Shown one piece after another: positions 9,640 through 20,000 of a stretch of 64,000 bases of DNA. A program made the translations under genes and the position numbers. Each line of letters starts with the position of its first letter. Position 1 is the first letter of the stretch. The stretch is from HGM04593 sp045646965 (lineage in GTDB: Bacteria > Bacteroidota > Bacteroidia > Bacteroidales > Bacteroidaceae): the NCBI GenBank assembly GCA_045646965.1, contig JAZRLR010000018.1, forward strand, positions 1 to 64,000, in the 5' to 3' direction. Below the pieces are notes generated by a model, which saw only the letters and a list, made by a program, of their open reading frames with translations, was not told where the DNA came from and did not search any database.

Positions 9640-10842
9640 ATGAAAATAAATGTAGGAGTAGTCTTTGGCGGACGTTCCGTCGAGAATGAGATTTCTGTCA
9701 TCACCGCCAACCAGGCTATGGCGGCTATGGATAGAGAGAAATATGATATCACACCCATATATATCACAAAAACAGGTAAATGGTACAGCGGCGACGCCCT
9801 CTTGAACGTAGCCAACTACCGCGACACAAAGAAACTGCTCGCAATGTGCGAGGAGGTGTATATGCGCCCCATATACGGCGATACAAACCTCTACCGTTGC
9901 AACAAGGGATTCTTCAAGAAAGAGGTTTTTGCAAAGCTCGACATTATTCTGCCCGCGCTGCACGGCACCAACTGCGAGGACGGAACCTTTCAGGGTGTGA
10001 TGGAGTTCTCGGGAATACCCTACACAGGCTGCAACACACTCGCTTCGGCCAACGGAATGGACAAAATCACAATGAAGATGATTCTCAAGGAGTGTGGCAT
10101 ACCTGTTATCGACTACAGCTGGTTCAGCGACAAGGAGTGGAGCGACAAGCAGGAGAGCACCATCGCCGCAGTTGAGGAGAAACTGGGCTACCCCGTGATT
10201 GTGAAGCCCGCAAACAGCGGCTCAAGCGTGGGTATACGCGCAGCGCACAACCGCGAGGAGTTTATCGATGCGGTAGATTACGCCATCTCTTTCACAAGCC
10301 GTGTAATCATTGAAAAATATGTACAAAAACTAAAAGAGGTAAACTGCGCAGTGCTCGGCAACTACTACGAGTGCGAGCCCTCGGTGTGCGAGGTGCCCGT
10401 GCGCAGCGGTGAGATTCTCTCTTACCAGGACAAATATATGAACGGCGGCGGCAAGCAGAGCCAGGGAATGCAATCGACCGTGCGAGAGATACCCGCCAAG
10501 CTACCCAAGGAGACCACAGATTTCATTCAGAAAGCAGCCTGCGACACCTTCCGCGCGCTGTCGTGCGACGGCGTCGCCCGCATCGACTTTATCATAGACG
10601 AGGCTACCGACGAGATTTTTGTAAATGAGATAAACACCATTCCCGGCTCACTCTCGTTCTACCTGTGGGAGTACAGCGGATACAACTTCGGCACTTTGGT
10701 GGACAAGCTCATCGACATCGCCTTCAGACGCAAGCAGGACGCAGGCTTCAAGGCTGTGAACTACGGCGAGAATATCTTTGCAGCCAAGATGAGCGGCGGC
10801 CCGAAGATGGGAAGCAAAATGGGTGGCAAATTTGGTAAATAA
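9640..10842 (+). CDS. ddl: D-alanine--D-alanine ligase family (ATP-grasp)
   Basis: An ATP-grasp ligase of 400 residues, longer than the usual 310-370. It starts MKINVGVVFGGRSVENEISV, the typical Ddl N-terminal GGxSxExEVS region. It shows the ATP-grasp lysine in GYPVIVKPANSGSSVGI, then ARIDFIID and the metal-binding FVNEINTIPGSLSFYLWE near the C-terminus. The family joins two D-Ala, or D-Ala with D-Ser or D-lactate, to make the end of the peptidoglycan stem peptide. The specificity loop cannot be assigned by eye. The last 20 or so residues are Gly/Lys/Met-rich low complexity, not part of the fold. It is last in the hydrolase/Mur-ligase unit and followed by a hairpin. I cannot tell whether it is the only ddl in the genome. 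Confidence 0.93.
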   Translation: MKINVGVVFGGRSVENEISVITANQAMAAMDREKYDITPIYITKTGKWYSGDALLNVANYRDTKKLLAMCEEVYMRPIYGDTNLYRCNKGFFKKEVFAKLDIILPALHGTNCEDGTFQGVMEFSGIPYTGCNTLASANGMDKITMKMILKECGIPVIDYSWFSDKEWSDKQESTIAAVEEKLGYPVIVKPANSGSSVGIRAAHNREEFIDAVDYAISFTSRVIIEKYVQKLKEVNCAVLGNYYECEPSVCEVPVRSGEILSYQDKYMNGGGKQSQGMQSTVREIPAKLPKETTDFIQKAACDTFRALSCDGVARIDFIIDEATDEIFVNEINTIPGSLSFYLWEYSGYNFGTLVDKLIDIAFRRKQDAGFKAVNYGENIFAAKMSGGPKMGSKMGGKFGK

Positions 10843-10876
10843 TTCAAACAAGCACCACACCTTACACAAAGCAACT

Positions 10877-10904
10877 CAAACGGCGGCCCCTCGGTCGCCG
10901 TTTG
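10877..10904 (+). terminator. Hairpin after ddl
   Basis: A 9-bp GC-rich stem (10877-10885 with 10896-10904) and 10-base loop lie 35 bases after the ddl stop. The T run is weak. Confidence 0.6.
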
Positions 10905-10990
10905 ACCGTTTATCCAATCGCTATATTTCATTCCAAGAGCAGACACTGCGGAACGTAGAGAAAAGCATAGGGTTTTTCACTTTTTTAACG

Positions 10991-10998
10991 TAAATTTG
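10991..10998 (+). promoter_or_regulatory. -7 element for umuDC
   Basis: TAAATTTG matches TAnnTTTG, 40 bases before the umuD ATG. No clear -33 TTTG lies at the right spacing, which would suit an activated or repressed promoter. I see no recognisable LexA box. Confidence 0.5.
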
Positions 10999-11037
10999 CC
11001 CGAAACAAGAGACTCCGCAAGGCTGTTATTTTACTAT

Positions 11038-11466
11038 ATGAGCAACGACATTAATATTTTTTCGCCCGACGAGACACAAAGAATGGATATTCCGCTCTCC
11101 GAGGAGCGCGTGGCAGCCGGCTTTCCCTCCCCTGCCGAAGACTATGCCGCGCAAGGGCTCGACCTCAACAAAGAGGTCATAAAAAACCCGGCATCCACGT
11201 TTTATGCGCGGGTGAGCGGCCTTTCTATGGTGGACGAGGGGATAAACGACGGCGACCTGCTTGTCATAGACAAGAGCGTGGAGCCGCGAAACGGCTCGCT
11301 CGCCGTGTGCTACATAGATGGCGAGTTTACCCTCAAGCGTTTCCACAGAGAGGGCGACAAAGCTCTGCTCATCCCCGCAAACAAAGAGTTCAGCCCCATA
11401 ACCGTAACCGCCGACAACGATTTTCTTATATGGGGCGTAGTCACATATATCGTAAAAAAAGTGTAG
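11038..11466 (+). CDS. umuD: UmuD-like self-cleaving subunit of DNA polymerase V
   Basis: A 142-residue S24/LexA-family protease-like protein that is auto-cleaved with RecA help to UmuD', the active partner of UmuC in translesion synthesis. The ATG at 11038 was chosen because the in-frame upstream start is a TTG inside the -7 promoter element. The likely cleavage site is A27-G28 in RVAAGFPSPAEDY. The catalytic pair is S63 in SGLSMVDEGI and K100 in GEFTLKRF. All are in canonical positions, so self-cleavage should work. It abuts umuC with no intergenic base. RecA is encoded about 20 kb away. Confidence 0.94.
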   Translation: MSNDINIFSPDETQRMDIPLSEERVAAGFPSPAEDYAAQGLDLNKEVIKNPASTFYARVSGLSMVDEGINDGDLLVIDKSVEPRNGSLAVCYIDGEFTLKRFHREGDKALLIPANKEFSPITVTADNDFLIWGVVTYIVKKV

Positions 11467-12726
11467 ATGTACGGGCTGTGCGACTGCAATAACTTTTTTG
11501 TCTCGTGCGAGCGTGCCTTCAACCCCTCGCTCAACGGGCGCCCCGTCGTTGTTTTGAGTAACAACGACGGCTGCGTGGTGTCGCGCAGCAACGAAGCCAA
11601 GGCCATCGGAATAAAAATGGGACAACCGCTCTACCAGATACGCGACGTGGTAAAGAGATACAACGTAGCGGTCTTTTCGAGCAATTACATACTCTACGGC
11701 GATATGTCGAAAAGGGTTATGGCGACGCTGCGACAATATGTCCCCGCGATAGAGATTTACTCCATCGACGAGGCTTTTCTGCAGCTCGACGACTGCCCGC
11801 CCGAGGAACTGAAGAAATGGGGCGAGGAACTTGCACGCATAGTGCGCCGCAACACAGGTATACCCGTGAGCATAGGTATCTCGCACACAAAAACCCTCGC
11901 AAAGAGTGCCGCCAAGCTCTGCAAGAAATACCCCAAGCTCAACGGAGCCTGCTATATGGAACGCCGCGAGGATATAGAAAAAGTGCTCTCGCGCTACCCC
12001 ATAGAGGAGGTTTGGGGCATCGGCCGACGCTACGCAAAAGCCCTGAAAGAGAGCGGCATAGCCACGGCTGCACAATTCTGCGCGATGGACGAGGGCGTTG
12101 TCAAAAGAAAGATGGGTATTACAGGTGTGAGGACACAGCGCGAGCTGCGTGGCATCCCCTGCATAGAGTTCACACACCACGCAGCCGACAAGCAATCGAT
12201 AACCGTGTCGCGCTCGTTTGCCAAGGAACTCTACGCCATCGAGGAACTGCGCGAGAGCGTTTCCACATTTGCCGCCACAGCCGCCGAGAAACTGCGTGCG
12301 CAGAAATCGGTGGCACAGGAGCTGCAGGTCTTTATCTTCACAAACCGTCACCGCGACGACCAGCCACAGCACCACGAGGCACGCGCCACACACTTTGAGA
12401 CACCCACCGATAGCACGCTCGAGATTGTGAAAGCCGCAACGGCTCTGTTGCAAGAGCTCCACCGCGAGGGCTTCGGTTACAAAAAAGCGGGCGTGCATTT
12501 AAGCAAGATAAGCCCCGCCACAGCGGTGCAAGGCACCCTCTTCGACACCATAGACCGCCCCAAGCACAAACTGCTTATGGAGGCCATCGACCGCATAAAC
12601 CACACTGCGGGGCGCGGCAGCGTAAAGATTGTGTCGCAGGGCAGCATAACCGACCACACAAACCGAGAGCACTTGTCGCCGCAATACACCACACGTTGGG
12701 AAGATATCATCGAAGTAAAAGTGTAA
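11467..12726 (+). CDS. umuC: UmuC-like Y-family DNA polymerase
   Basis: A 419-residue Y-family polymerase, normal for UmuC. It starts directly after the umuD stop codon. Catalytic acidic residues are D6 in MYGLCDCNNFF and the D101-E102 pair in YSIDEAFL. The steric and finger region NDGCVVSRSNEAKAIGIKMG is present. Then come helix-hairpin-helix-like VWGIGRRYAKAL, the little-finger domain, and a C-terminal UmuC-specific region. With UmuD' it replicates past DNA lesions. The gene is intact and has codon use like its neighbours. Its context is chromosomal, with no plasmid or integrative-element genes nearby. Confidence 0.95.
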   Translation: MYGLCDCNNFFVSCERAFNPSLNGRPVVVLSNNDGCVVSRSNEAKAIGIKMGQPLYQIRDVVKRYNVAVFSSNYILYGDMSKRVMATLRQYVPAIEIYSIDEAFLQLDDCPPEELKKWGEELARIVRRNTGIPVSIGISHTKTLAKSAAKLCKKYPKLNGACYMERREDIEKVLSRYPIEEVWGIGRRYAKALKESGIATAAQFCAMDEGVVKRKMGITGVRTQRELRGIPCIEFTHHAADKQSITVSRSFAKELYAIEELRESVSTFAATAAEKLRAQKSVAQELQVFIFTNRHRDDQPQHHEARATHFETPTDSTLEIVKAATALLQELHREGFGYKKAGVHLSKISPATAVQGTLFDTIDRPKHKLLMEAIDRINHTAGRGSVKIVSQGSITDHTNREHLSPQYTTRWEDIIEVKV

Positions 12727-12823
12727 GCTCACTTCTATTTACTACACTACGGGATGTGAGAATTTTAACTGCACAATTCAGTTAAAAATAAATAAAATTT
12801 ATTACTATATAATATAAATTATA

Positions 12824-12831
12824 TATATTTG
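12824..12831 (+). promoter_or_regulatory. -7 element for the GH2 gene
   Basis: TATATTTG (TAnnTTTG) lies in an A/T-rich stretch with a weak TTTA about 22 bases upstream. The transcript would have a leader of roughly 145 bases, which includes a pyrimidine-rich tract near 12900-12925. A long leader leaves room for post-transcriptional control. Confidence 0.5.
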
Positions 12832-12981
12832 CCGATAACGCGAATGTAAAACGCAGCTCCGCGATGGTGAGAAAAGAAAAAAAGAGCCCACACCTGTGAC
12901 ACTTTCTCCCTTTTCCCCGTCTATATACCAAAGGGGGCTGCTCCCGACGCAGAAATTTTATGTAACAATCAAATAACTATT

Positions 12982-15900
12982 ATGCTTTACAACTTCAAAC
13001 GCACCCTTTTGACGGCCGTAGCAGCCTTTGTGGCAATTCTCGGCTGTTATGCGCAGGCACAATTTGAAAAAGGCAAATTGTATCACATCTACGCACAAGG
13101 AAAGAAACAGAACGTTGTCTATGAGAAAAAAGGCAACGCAGTGGGAACCACCGACTACGAGGAGCGCAACGCCGCGCAATACTGGAAGATTTCGGAATTG
13201 TCGGGCAGCTGGCGCATCATCAACCCCGTGACCGACCACGCTATGCGTGCTGCGGGCGACCGCGTGGAGCTTGGTGAAAACAACGGCTCCGACGAGGCGC
13301 AGTTGTGGAAGTTCGAGGACGGCCTCCTCATCCCCACAAACAACCCCGCTGTGGCAGCCGTTAAAGAGAAGAACGGCGGCATCGGCCTCATCGCCAAGGA
13401 AAAAGCCGCAGGCAACCCCGCTGCAAAGTTCACAATCACAGAGTCGGACTTTGCAGGATTCGACGATAACCTCACCTACCGCATACGCTCGGCAGCCGAC
13501 AACTCACTCGTGCTCGGTAACGGCGACTCGGGTGAAAACAACGCCCGCATCGTAGCCGAGAAAAGCAACGACGAGAACCGCGGACAGTACTGGAGCATAA
13601 AGACCATCGACATCTTCACATTTGCCGTGGAGAACGCCTTCTATGGCCAGAACTTCGACGACGGCGGCGGCAACTCGGCCATCGACTACCTGTTGCAGTG
13701 GCCTGCCGTGGCAGGTATCTGGAACAATGCGAAATTTGCATTTGAGCCTGTAAAGGGAGAGAAAGGCAAGTATCACATCGTTTCCAAAGGAAAAGCCGAC
13801 AAGATGTACTCACTTGTAAACGGCAGAATGTCGCTCGTGCCCTTTGACGCACAAGACAAGAACTCTTGGTTCACAATTGAGCAGGTTGAGAAGCCCAAGA
13901 TTGAGTCACCCTATTGGGAGGACGAGACCATCTTTGCCGAGAATAAAGAGCGCGGAACAGCCACATATATGCCCTATGAGAACGAGGCAGCTATGCTTGC
14001 CGACGCAGCCTATTACGCCACACCCTGGACAGAGCCTGTGAACAGCCGCTACCAGAGCCTCAACGGCACTTGGAAATTCCACTTTGTGCCCGAGCCCTCG
14101 CAGCGCCCCCTCGACTTCTTCAAGGAGGATTACGACGTGAATGGCTGGGACGAGATTCCCGTACCCTCGAACTGGGAGATGCACGGATATGACCGCCCCA
14201 TCTATAACAACGTGGAGTACCCCCACTCAAATACACCTCCTTTCATCAAGGCACGCCCCGGATATAACGACGGCGGCAAGAACTACGGAATCAACCCCGT
14301 AGGTTCATACGTGCGCACATTCGAGGTGCCCGCCAACTGGGACAGCCGCCGCACATTCATACATTTCGGCGGTATCTACTCGGCAGCCTTCGTATGGCTC
14401 AACGGCGAATACGTGGGCTACACACAGGGCGCAAACAACGTAGCGGAGTTTGACATCACAAAATACCTCAAGAAAGGGGAGAACAAACTTGCAGTGCAAG
14501 TGTTCCGATGGAGCGACGGCTCATACCTCGAGTGTCAGGATATGTTCCGTATGAGCGGTATCTTCCGCGATGTATATCTCTACAACGTGCCCAAGGCCGC
14601 TGTACGCGACCACTACATCACAAGCACCCTCGACGCCGAGCGCAAGAACGCCACGGTGAACGTGCAGATTACAATGGACAACCGCGACTTCTGCCCCGAG
14701 GGCAAGCAGATAAAAGTATCTCTCTACGACACAAAAGAGAACCTTGTAGCCACAGAAACCATACGTCAGGCAATGAAAGCCAAGATTGCATCGCCCGAGA
14801 TTTCGGTATCTCTCAAGGCGTCGGACATCGCTCTGTGGAGCTGCGAGAAGCCCAACCTCTACACCGTGCGCATCGTACAGATGGACGAGAACGGCAACGA
14901 AGAGATGGCATTCTCCACAAAATATGGTTTCCGCGACATTGTAATTGAGAATTCACTCGTTTACATAAACGGCGAGCGCGTATTCTTCAAGGGTGTGAAC
15001 CGTCACGACACACACCCCCTGTATGGCCGTGCTGTCACAACAGAGTCTATGTTGCAGGATGTGCTTTTGATGAAGCAGAACAATATAAACACCATACGCA
15101 CAAGCCACTACCCCAACCCCGCCCGTATGTATGCTATGTTTGACTACTACGGACTCTACTGCTGCGACGAGGCCGACCTCGAGGACCACGCAAACCAGAG
15201 CATCTCGGACCGCGAGTCGTGGATTCCCGCCTTTGTAGACCGCATTGACCGTATGGTATTGCGCGACCGCAACCACGCCAGCGTAGTTATGTGGAGCTTG
15301 GGCAACGAGGCCGGAAACGGAAACAACTTCGGCCCCTGCTACGACGCCTGCTACAAGCTCGACAGCCGCCCCGTACACTACGAGGGCACACGCAGCAACG
15401 GCAACTACGGCGGTGGTCGCTTCTCTGACTTCTACTCAAAGATGTACCCCGGACAGGCCTGGATGAAGGCAAATACAAACAACCTCGACAAGCCAATGTT
15501 TATCTGCGAGTATGCACACGCGATGGGTAACGCCATAGGTAACTTGCGCGAGTATTGGGAGCACATCGAGAACTCAAATTCCTGCATCGGCGGATGTATC
15601 TGGGACTGGGTGGACCAGGCAATCTATGAGCCCCGCGAGATAAAGGAGAATATCTTCCGTCTGCACACAGGATACGACTTCCCCGGCCCCCATCAGGGTA
15701 ATTTCTGCAGCAACGGTATCGTATCTCCCACACGTCAGGAGGGTGCCAAGCTCAAGGAGGTAAAAGCTGCGCATCAGTTTATCAAGTTCTCACCCGTGGA
15801 GATAAACGACAACAAAGCTATCGTAAAAATAAAGAACACCTATAACTTCACAAACCTCAATGAGTTCTACCTTGTATACGAGACAGCGAAGAACGGCAAG

Positions 15901-16962
15901 GCTGTCAGTCGCAAGAAAATGAATCTGCCTGCAGCGGCATCGGGCGAGGAGGTTACCATCACCCTCAAGCTCTCGAGCGGCGCAGTTAAGAAGGCTGTGA
16001 AGAACGGCGACGAGCTACTGCTCAACCTCCACGTTGCACACCGCAGCGCACAGACCTTTGCAAAAGCAGGCCACGAGGTAGCTACAAAGCAGTACACACT
16101 CACAGAGCGCGCACCCCTTGCAAAGATAACCCCCAAAGGCGATGCTTTGATGCAGACCTCGGCTCTTCACGAGATAAAGATAGGCAATGGCAATATTTCT
16201 GTGACATTCGACCCCGAGACAGGACGTCTCACAAACCTTGCGTTGGGCGGCAGAGAGATTATCGCCAAGGGCGAAGGCTTCCTCTACGACAACTTCCGTT
16301 GGATTGAGAACGACCGTTTCTGGAACACATCGAACGGCCTTGAGGCCAACGGCACCTGCACCGTGGAGAACATCGACGGAAACACCGTAGTAAAAACCAC
16401 ACGCAAGGGCTCGCTCTGCGACACCGAGATAAGCTACACCATCTACCCACAGGGAATTATGGATGTAGATGCTAAATTCATTCCCCACACCACCGAGCTG
16501 CGTCGTGCAGGACTTGTGTGCGGCATCGACTCCACACTCAAGAACGTGCAGTACTACGCATACGGTCCCTGGGAAAACAGCAACGACCGCATCGACGGCG
16601 TTGCCATAGGTCGCTACACAACCACCGTGGCCGAGATGCCCGAGAACTATGTGAAGCCCCAGAGCACAGGTAACCGCGAGGGACTGCGAGAGCTCATCCT
16701 CACCGACGACAACGGCAAGGGCGTGAAGATTGTAACCGAGGGCAAGGTAAACTTCTCGGCACTGCAATTTACCGACAAAGACCTTATGGAAGCACAACAT
16801 ATGTGGGAGCTTACACCCCGCCCCTACACCGTTCTGCACCTCGACGCCTTTATGCGCGGTATCGGTAACGCATCGTGCGGACACGACGTAGGCACAATGC
16901 CCATTTACTGCGTACCCGACACACCTATGAGCTACAAACTGCGTATCAGCGAGGTAAAATAA
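12982..16962 (+). CDS. Secreted GH2 beta-galactosidase with ricin-like N-terminal region
   Basis: A 1326-residue GH2 enzyme, about 300 residues longer than LacZ-type enzymes. A signal peptide ends near residue 26. AILGC at its end might instead be a weak lipobox, giving a surface lipoprotein. Residues about 28-310 form repeated ricin B/beta-trefoil-like units (QYWKI, QLWKF, QYWSI motifs). Then come the GH2 sugar-binding domain (about 345-545), Ig-like domain and TIM barrel. The barrel has GVNRHDTHPLYGRAV, acid/base E776 in WSLGNEAG and nucleophile E843 in MFICEYAHAMGN. The beta-galactosidase small-chain domain lies at about 1050-1326. The motifs are those of LacZ-type beta-galactosidases that release terminal Gal. 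The lectin-like part suggests attachment to host glycans. It is followed by a hairpin, then the MG2-Sel1 gene. Confidence 0.93.
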   Translation: MLYNFKRTLLTAVAAFVAILGCYAQAQFEKGKLYHIYAQGKKQNVVYEKKGNAVGTTDYEERNAAQYWKISELSGSWRIINPVTDHAMRAAGDRVELGENNGSDEAQLWKFEDGLLIPTNNPAVAAVKEKNGGIGLIAKEKAAGNPAAKFTITESDFAGFDDNLTYRIRSAADNSLVLGNGDSGENNARIVAEKSNDENRGQYWSIKTIDIFTFAVENAFYGQNFDDGGGNSAIDYLLQWPAVAGIWNNAKFAFEPVKGEKGKYHIVSKGKADKMYSLVNGRMSLVPFDAQDKNSWFTIEQVEKPKIESPYWEDETIFAENKERGTATYMPYENEAAMLADAAYYATPWTEPVNSRYQSLNGTWKFHFVPEPSQRPLDFFKEDYDVNGWDEIPVPSNWEMHGYDRPIYNNVEYPHSNTPPFIKARPGYNDGGKNYGINPVGSYVRTFEVPANWDSRRTFIHFGGIYSAAFVWLNGEYVGYTQGANNVAEFDITKYLKKGENKLAVQVFRWSDGSYLECQDMFRMSGIFRDVYLYNVPKAAVRDHYITSTLDAERKNATVNVQITMDNRDFCPEGKQIKVSLYDTKENLVATETIRQAMKAKIASPEISVSLKASDIALWSCEKPNLYTVRIVQMDENGNEEMAFSTKYGFRDIVIENSLVYINGERVFFKGVNRHDTHPLYGRAVTTESMLQDVLLMKQNNINTIRTSHYPNPARMYAMFDYYGLYCCDEADLEDHANQSISDRESWIPAFVDRIDRMVLRDRNHASVVMWSLGNEAGNGNNFGPCYDACYKLDSRPVHYEGTRSNGNYGGGRFSDFYSKMYPGQAWMKANTNNLDKPMFICEYAHAMGNAIGNLREYWEHIENSNSCIGGCIWDWVDQAIYEPREIKENIFRLHTGYDFPGPHQGNFCSNGIVSPTRQEGAKLKEVKAAHQFIKFSPVEINDNKAIVKIKNTYNFTNLNEFYLVYETAKNGKAVSRKKMNLPAAASGEEVTITLKLSSGAVKKAVKNGDELLLNLHVAHRSAQTFAKAGHEVATKQYTLTERAPLAKITPKGDALMQTSALHEIKIGNGNISVTFDPETGRLTNLALGGREIIAKGEGFLYDNFRWIENDRFWNTSNGLEANGTCTVENIDGNTVVKTTRKGSLCDTEISYTIYPQGIMDVDAKFIPHTTELRRAGLVCGIDSTLKNVQYYAYGPWENSNDRIDGVAIGRYTTTVAEMPENYVKPQSTGNREGLRELILTDDNGKGVKIVTEGKVNFSALQFTDKDLMEAQHMWELTPRPYTVLHLDAFMRGIGNASCGHDVGTMPIYCVPDTPMSYKLRISEVK

Positions 16963-16978
16963 CCCCAAACATAACCTG

Positions 16979-17007
16979 CAGAGCCTGCCCGCACAAGGCA
17001 GGCTCTG
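16979..17007 (+). terminator. Hairpin between the GH2 and MG2-Sel1 genes
   Basis: An 11-bp perfect stem (16979-16989 with 16997-17007) and 7-base loop lie 17 bases after the GH2 stop and 19 bases before the next ATG. There is no T run, so it may allow read-through or protect the upstream mRNA end. Confidence 0.55.
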
Positions 17008-17025
17008 TCAATTAAAAAGAATTTT

Positions 17026-20000
17026 ATGCTATCCCGAAGACTTTTCATCACACTATTTTTCTACATCGCGACACTTGCCGCCGCAGCGCAGTCGGTAAAC
17101 GACTCTGTGGCCAAGAGAGCCTTGCAGGTGGGACACACGATGCAGCAGGAGCGCGTGTATATGCACTTCGACAACAGCGCATACTATCTGGGCGAGACCA
17201 TCTGGTTCAAGGCCTATGTGACATATGGCACAAACGACCGCCCCACAACCCCCAGCAAAGTGCTCTATGTAGAACTTGTGGCACCCGAGGGCTACATTGT
17301 GGAGACACGCAAGTACAAGATAGAAGAGGACGGCTGCTGCAACGGAGAGTTTGAGCTCAACCCGCTGCTTCTTTCGGGATACTACGAAATACGCGCCTAC
17401 ACCCGTTATATGCTCAACTGGGGCAGAGAGGCTGTTTTCAGCCGAGTATTCCCTATCTTTGACAAGGTGAACGGCGACAATTGGGACTTCAAGAATATGC
17501 TCGACCGCAAACGCGGCTTCAGCTACCGCGGCGAGTGGATAAGCGCCGAAGAGACAGAGCCCACACTCACCTTCTATCCCGAAGGCGGAAACCTTGTCGA
17601 GGGGCTCACAAGCAATGTCGCATACGAGCTGCGCGGCTTCGACGGCGAGCCCACAGAGGCCGTGGTAACCATCTACGACGACAAACAGGCGATAGCGACC
17701 ACCACCCCGTCACATATGGGCAAGGGAGCTTTCACCCTCACCCCCAAGAGCGGCACCGAGTACCGTGCCGAGGTCACTTTGAAGAACAAAGACAACAAAG
17801 AGAAGAAACTGAAATTCACTCTGCCCGCCATAGAGCCCATAGGAGCAACCCTCGCAGCACAAGAGAAAACGCAGGCTTTCACTTTCGTCATAGACAACAA
17901 CCTGAAAGAGGAGCAAGAGCTCGCCTTCGGAATATTGTACCGCGGTGCGCTGGGCTACTACAAGAAATTTGGCAGCAGCGAGAAAAACAAGACATTCACA
18001 ATAGAGAAAGAGGCCCTGCCCGAGGGTGTGAACAAAGCAATTATCTTCCACGGTCGCATTCCCCTTGCCGAGCGCTGTTTCTTTGTGCTCCACGACACCC
18101 TGCAAAAGAACGACCGCAGCACCGTGAAGCTCAACGTAAAAAGCAACGGAGAGCAGTTGAGCACCCTCTCGCTTGCCCCCTACGAGAAGATAGTCCTCGA
18201 TATCACACGCGACGACGGCAAGCCCATCCCCCCCACCGCAAGCCTCTCGCTTGCCGTGAGCGATGCGGCGGGCAACGTGAGCACATCGTGGAGCCATAAC
18301 ATACACACCTGGCTGCTGCTCGGTTCCGAACTCAAGGGCTACATACCCGATGCCGCACAATACTTTGACACAAAGAACAAAAAGCGCAAAGAACAACTCG
18401 ACCTTCTTATGCTCACCAACGGCTGGACGGCATACGACTGGGGAAGACTCACCGAGGACTCACTGGGCTACACACACCCCATTGAGCGAGGCATAACCCT
18501 CAAAGGAAAGTTCTTCCGCAAGAACAGAAGCACATTCAAGATAGGAGTGGGGCACGAAGTTACGCTTATTCCGCAGAAGGACAACCTCACACGCTTCGAC
18601 ATTGCATACGACGGCAACGCAATCACATCGACCACCTTCCGCACCGATAGCGTGGGAGAGTTCATCATCGAGACCAACGATTTCTTTGGCAAGAGAATTG
18701 CTGCGCTCACCCCGCAGACCACCTTCAAGCAGAACGAAAATATAAAATATGCTTTTGCGCTCGACCGCTATTTCTCGCCCGAGTTCCGCCTCTACGACTA
18801 CTGGGAGCGCAACACAGGTACTCCGGCACAGGAACTGCTACGCGACAGCCTTGTGCAGATAAATCCCTTTGAGTTCCTGCTCTCGTCGGTGGAGGTTGTG
18901 AGCGACAGAAAGAGAGAGGCAAAGGAGCGCCCGCCCCACAGCGAGATGCGTTTCGACTACCTCGACGAGTGGGAGTATGCCCAAGATGTCACCTACCTCA
19001 AGGAGTTCACCCGCAGGGATGTGGTGGAGCAGGAGATTATCGAAATGATTGACCGAGAAATAAATGAGGCCAAAGAGCTTGAGGACGAGGAAAAAATGAT
19101 GCTCTATGGCGACATAGGCGAGCACGAGGCAGGTGAGATTATCACAGTTGCGGCAACCCTTGAGGCAAACCAAAAGAAGTATATCGGCACCACACGATAC
19201 ACCTCAATAGGCGACTCCGGAATGAGAGCGCCAAAGTTCTCACAGGCAGACGAATACCGCAACTCAATCACCGCCGCCGACGTGGTGAGTAGTGCTATGA
19301 AACGCCACAACTACAACTGGGCCTATTGGGTGCAGCTTATGGTTGTGCTCGGCGAGTATGACTCAAAGAAGACTCCCGCCCCCGATTACGACTATCTCGA
19401 GGGCAAGGGCGACGCCGAGAAAATGACCAATTTCAAGGAATTTGTCATACGCAGCGATAAAAATACACGCGAGCAGTTCGACAACAGCCTCAACTTCTGG
19501 ACAAGCAAGGCAAACAAACTCGACGGCCTCACCCCTGTGCAGAAATTCTATTTGGGATTCCTCTCGCAGCAATATGTATCGACAACCCCCGGCGTAGACG
19601 GCTTCCCCGACGCGGCAACGTTCTACGCCCACCTGACTACAGGCCTCGAGCAGGGTATATCGAGCCCCAAGCACCCCAATTACGTTGCCTGTATGATACC
19701 CTTTACCGAGAAAGACAAAAAGACAGGCATAGTGCCAGACCTCTCAAACAGCACAGGTACAATGCGTTACACATCTATCCAGGGATACACCGAGAGCAAA
19801 CGTTTCTACTCGCCCGACTACAGCCGCACAAAGCCGTCGGCCGATAAAAAAGACTACAGACGCACACTCTTGTGGCAGCCCGCACTGCAACCCACGGGCG
19901 AGGGCGGCATAAGCATAGAGCTCTACAACAGCAGCAACTGCAACTCTATAAAGGTGGATATTGCAGGACGCGACAACCGCACATTCTATAGCAACGACGA

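Noticed and set aside
11026..12498. A 490-codon minus-strand frame across umuDC
   Set aside because: It is antisense to intact umuD and umuC with catalytic residues in place; no domain is recognisable.
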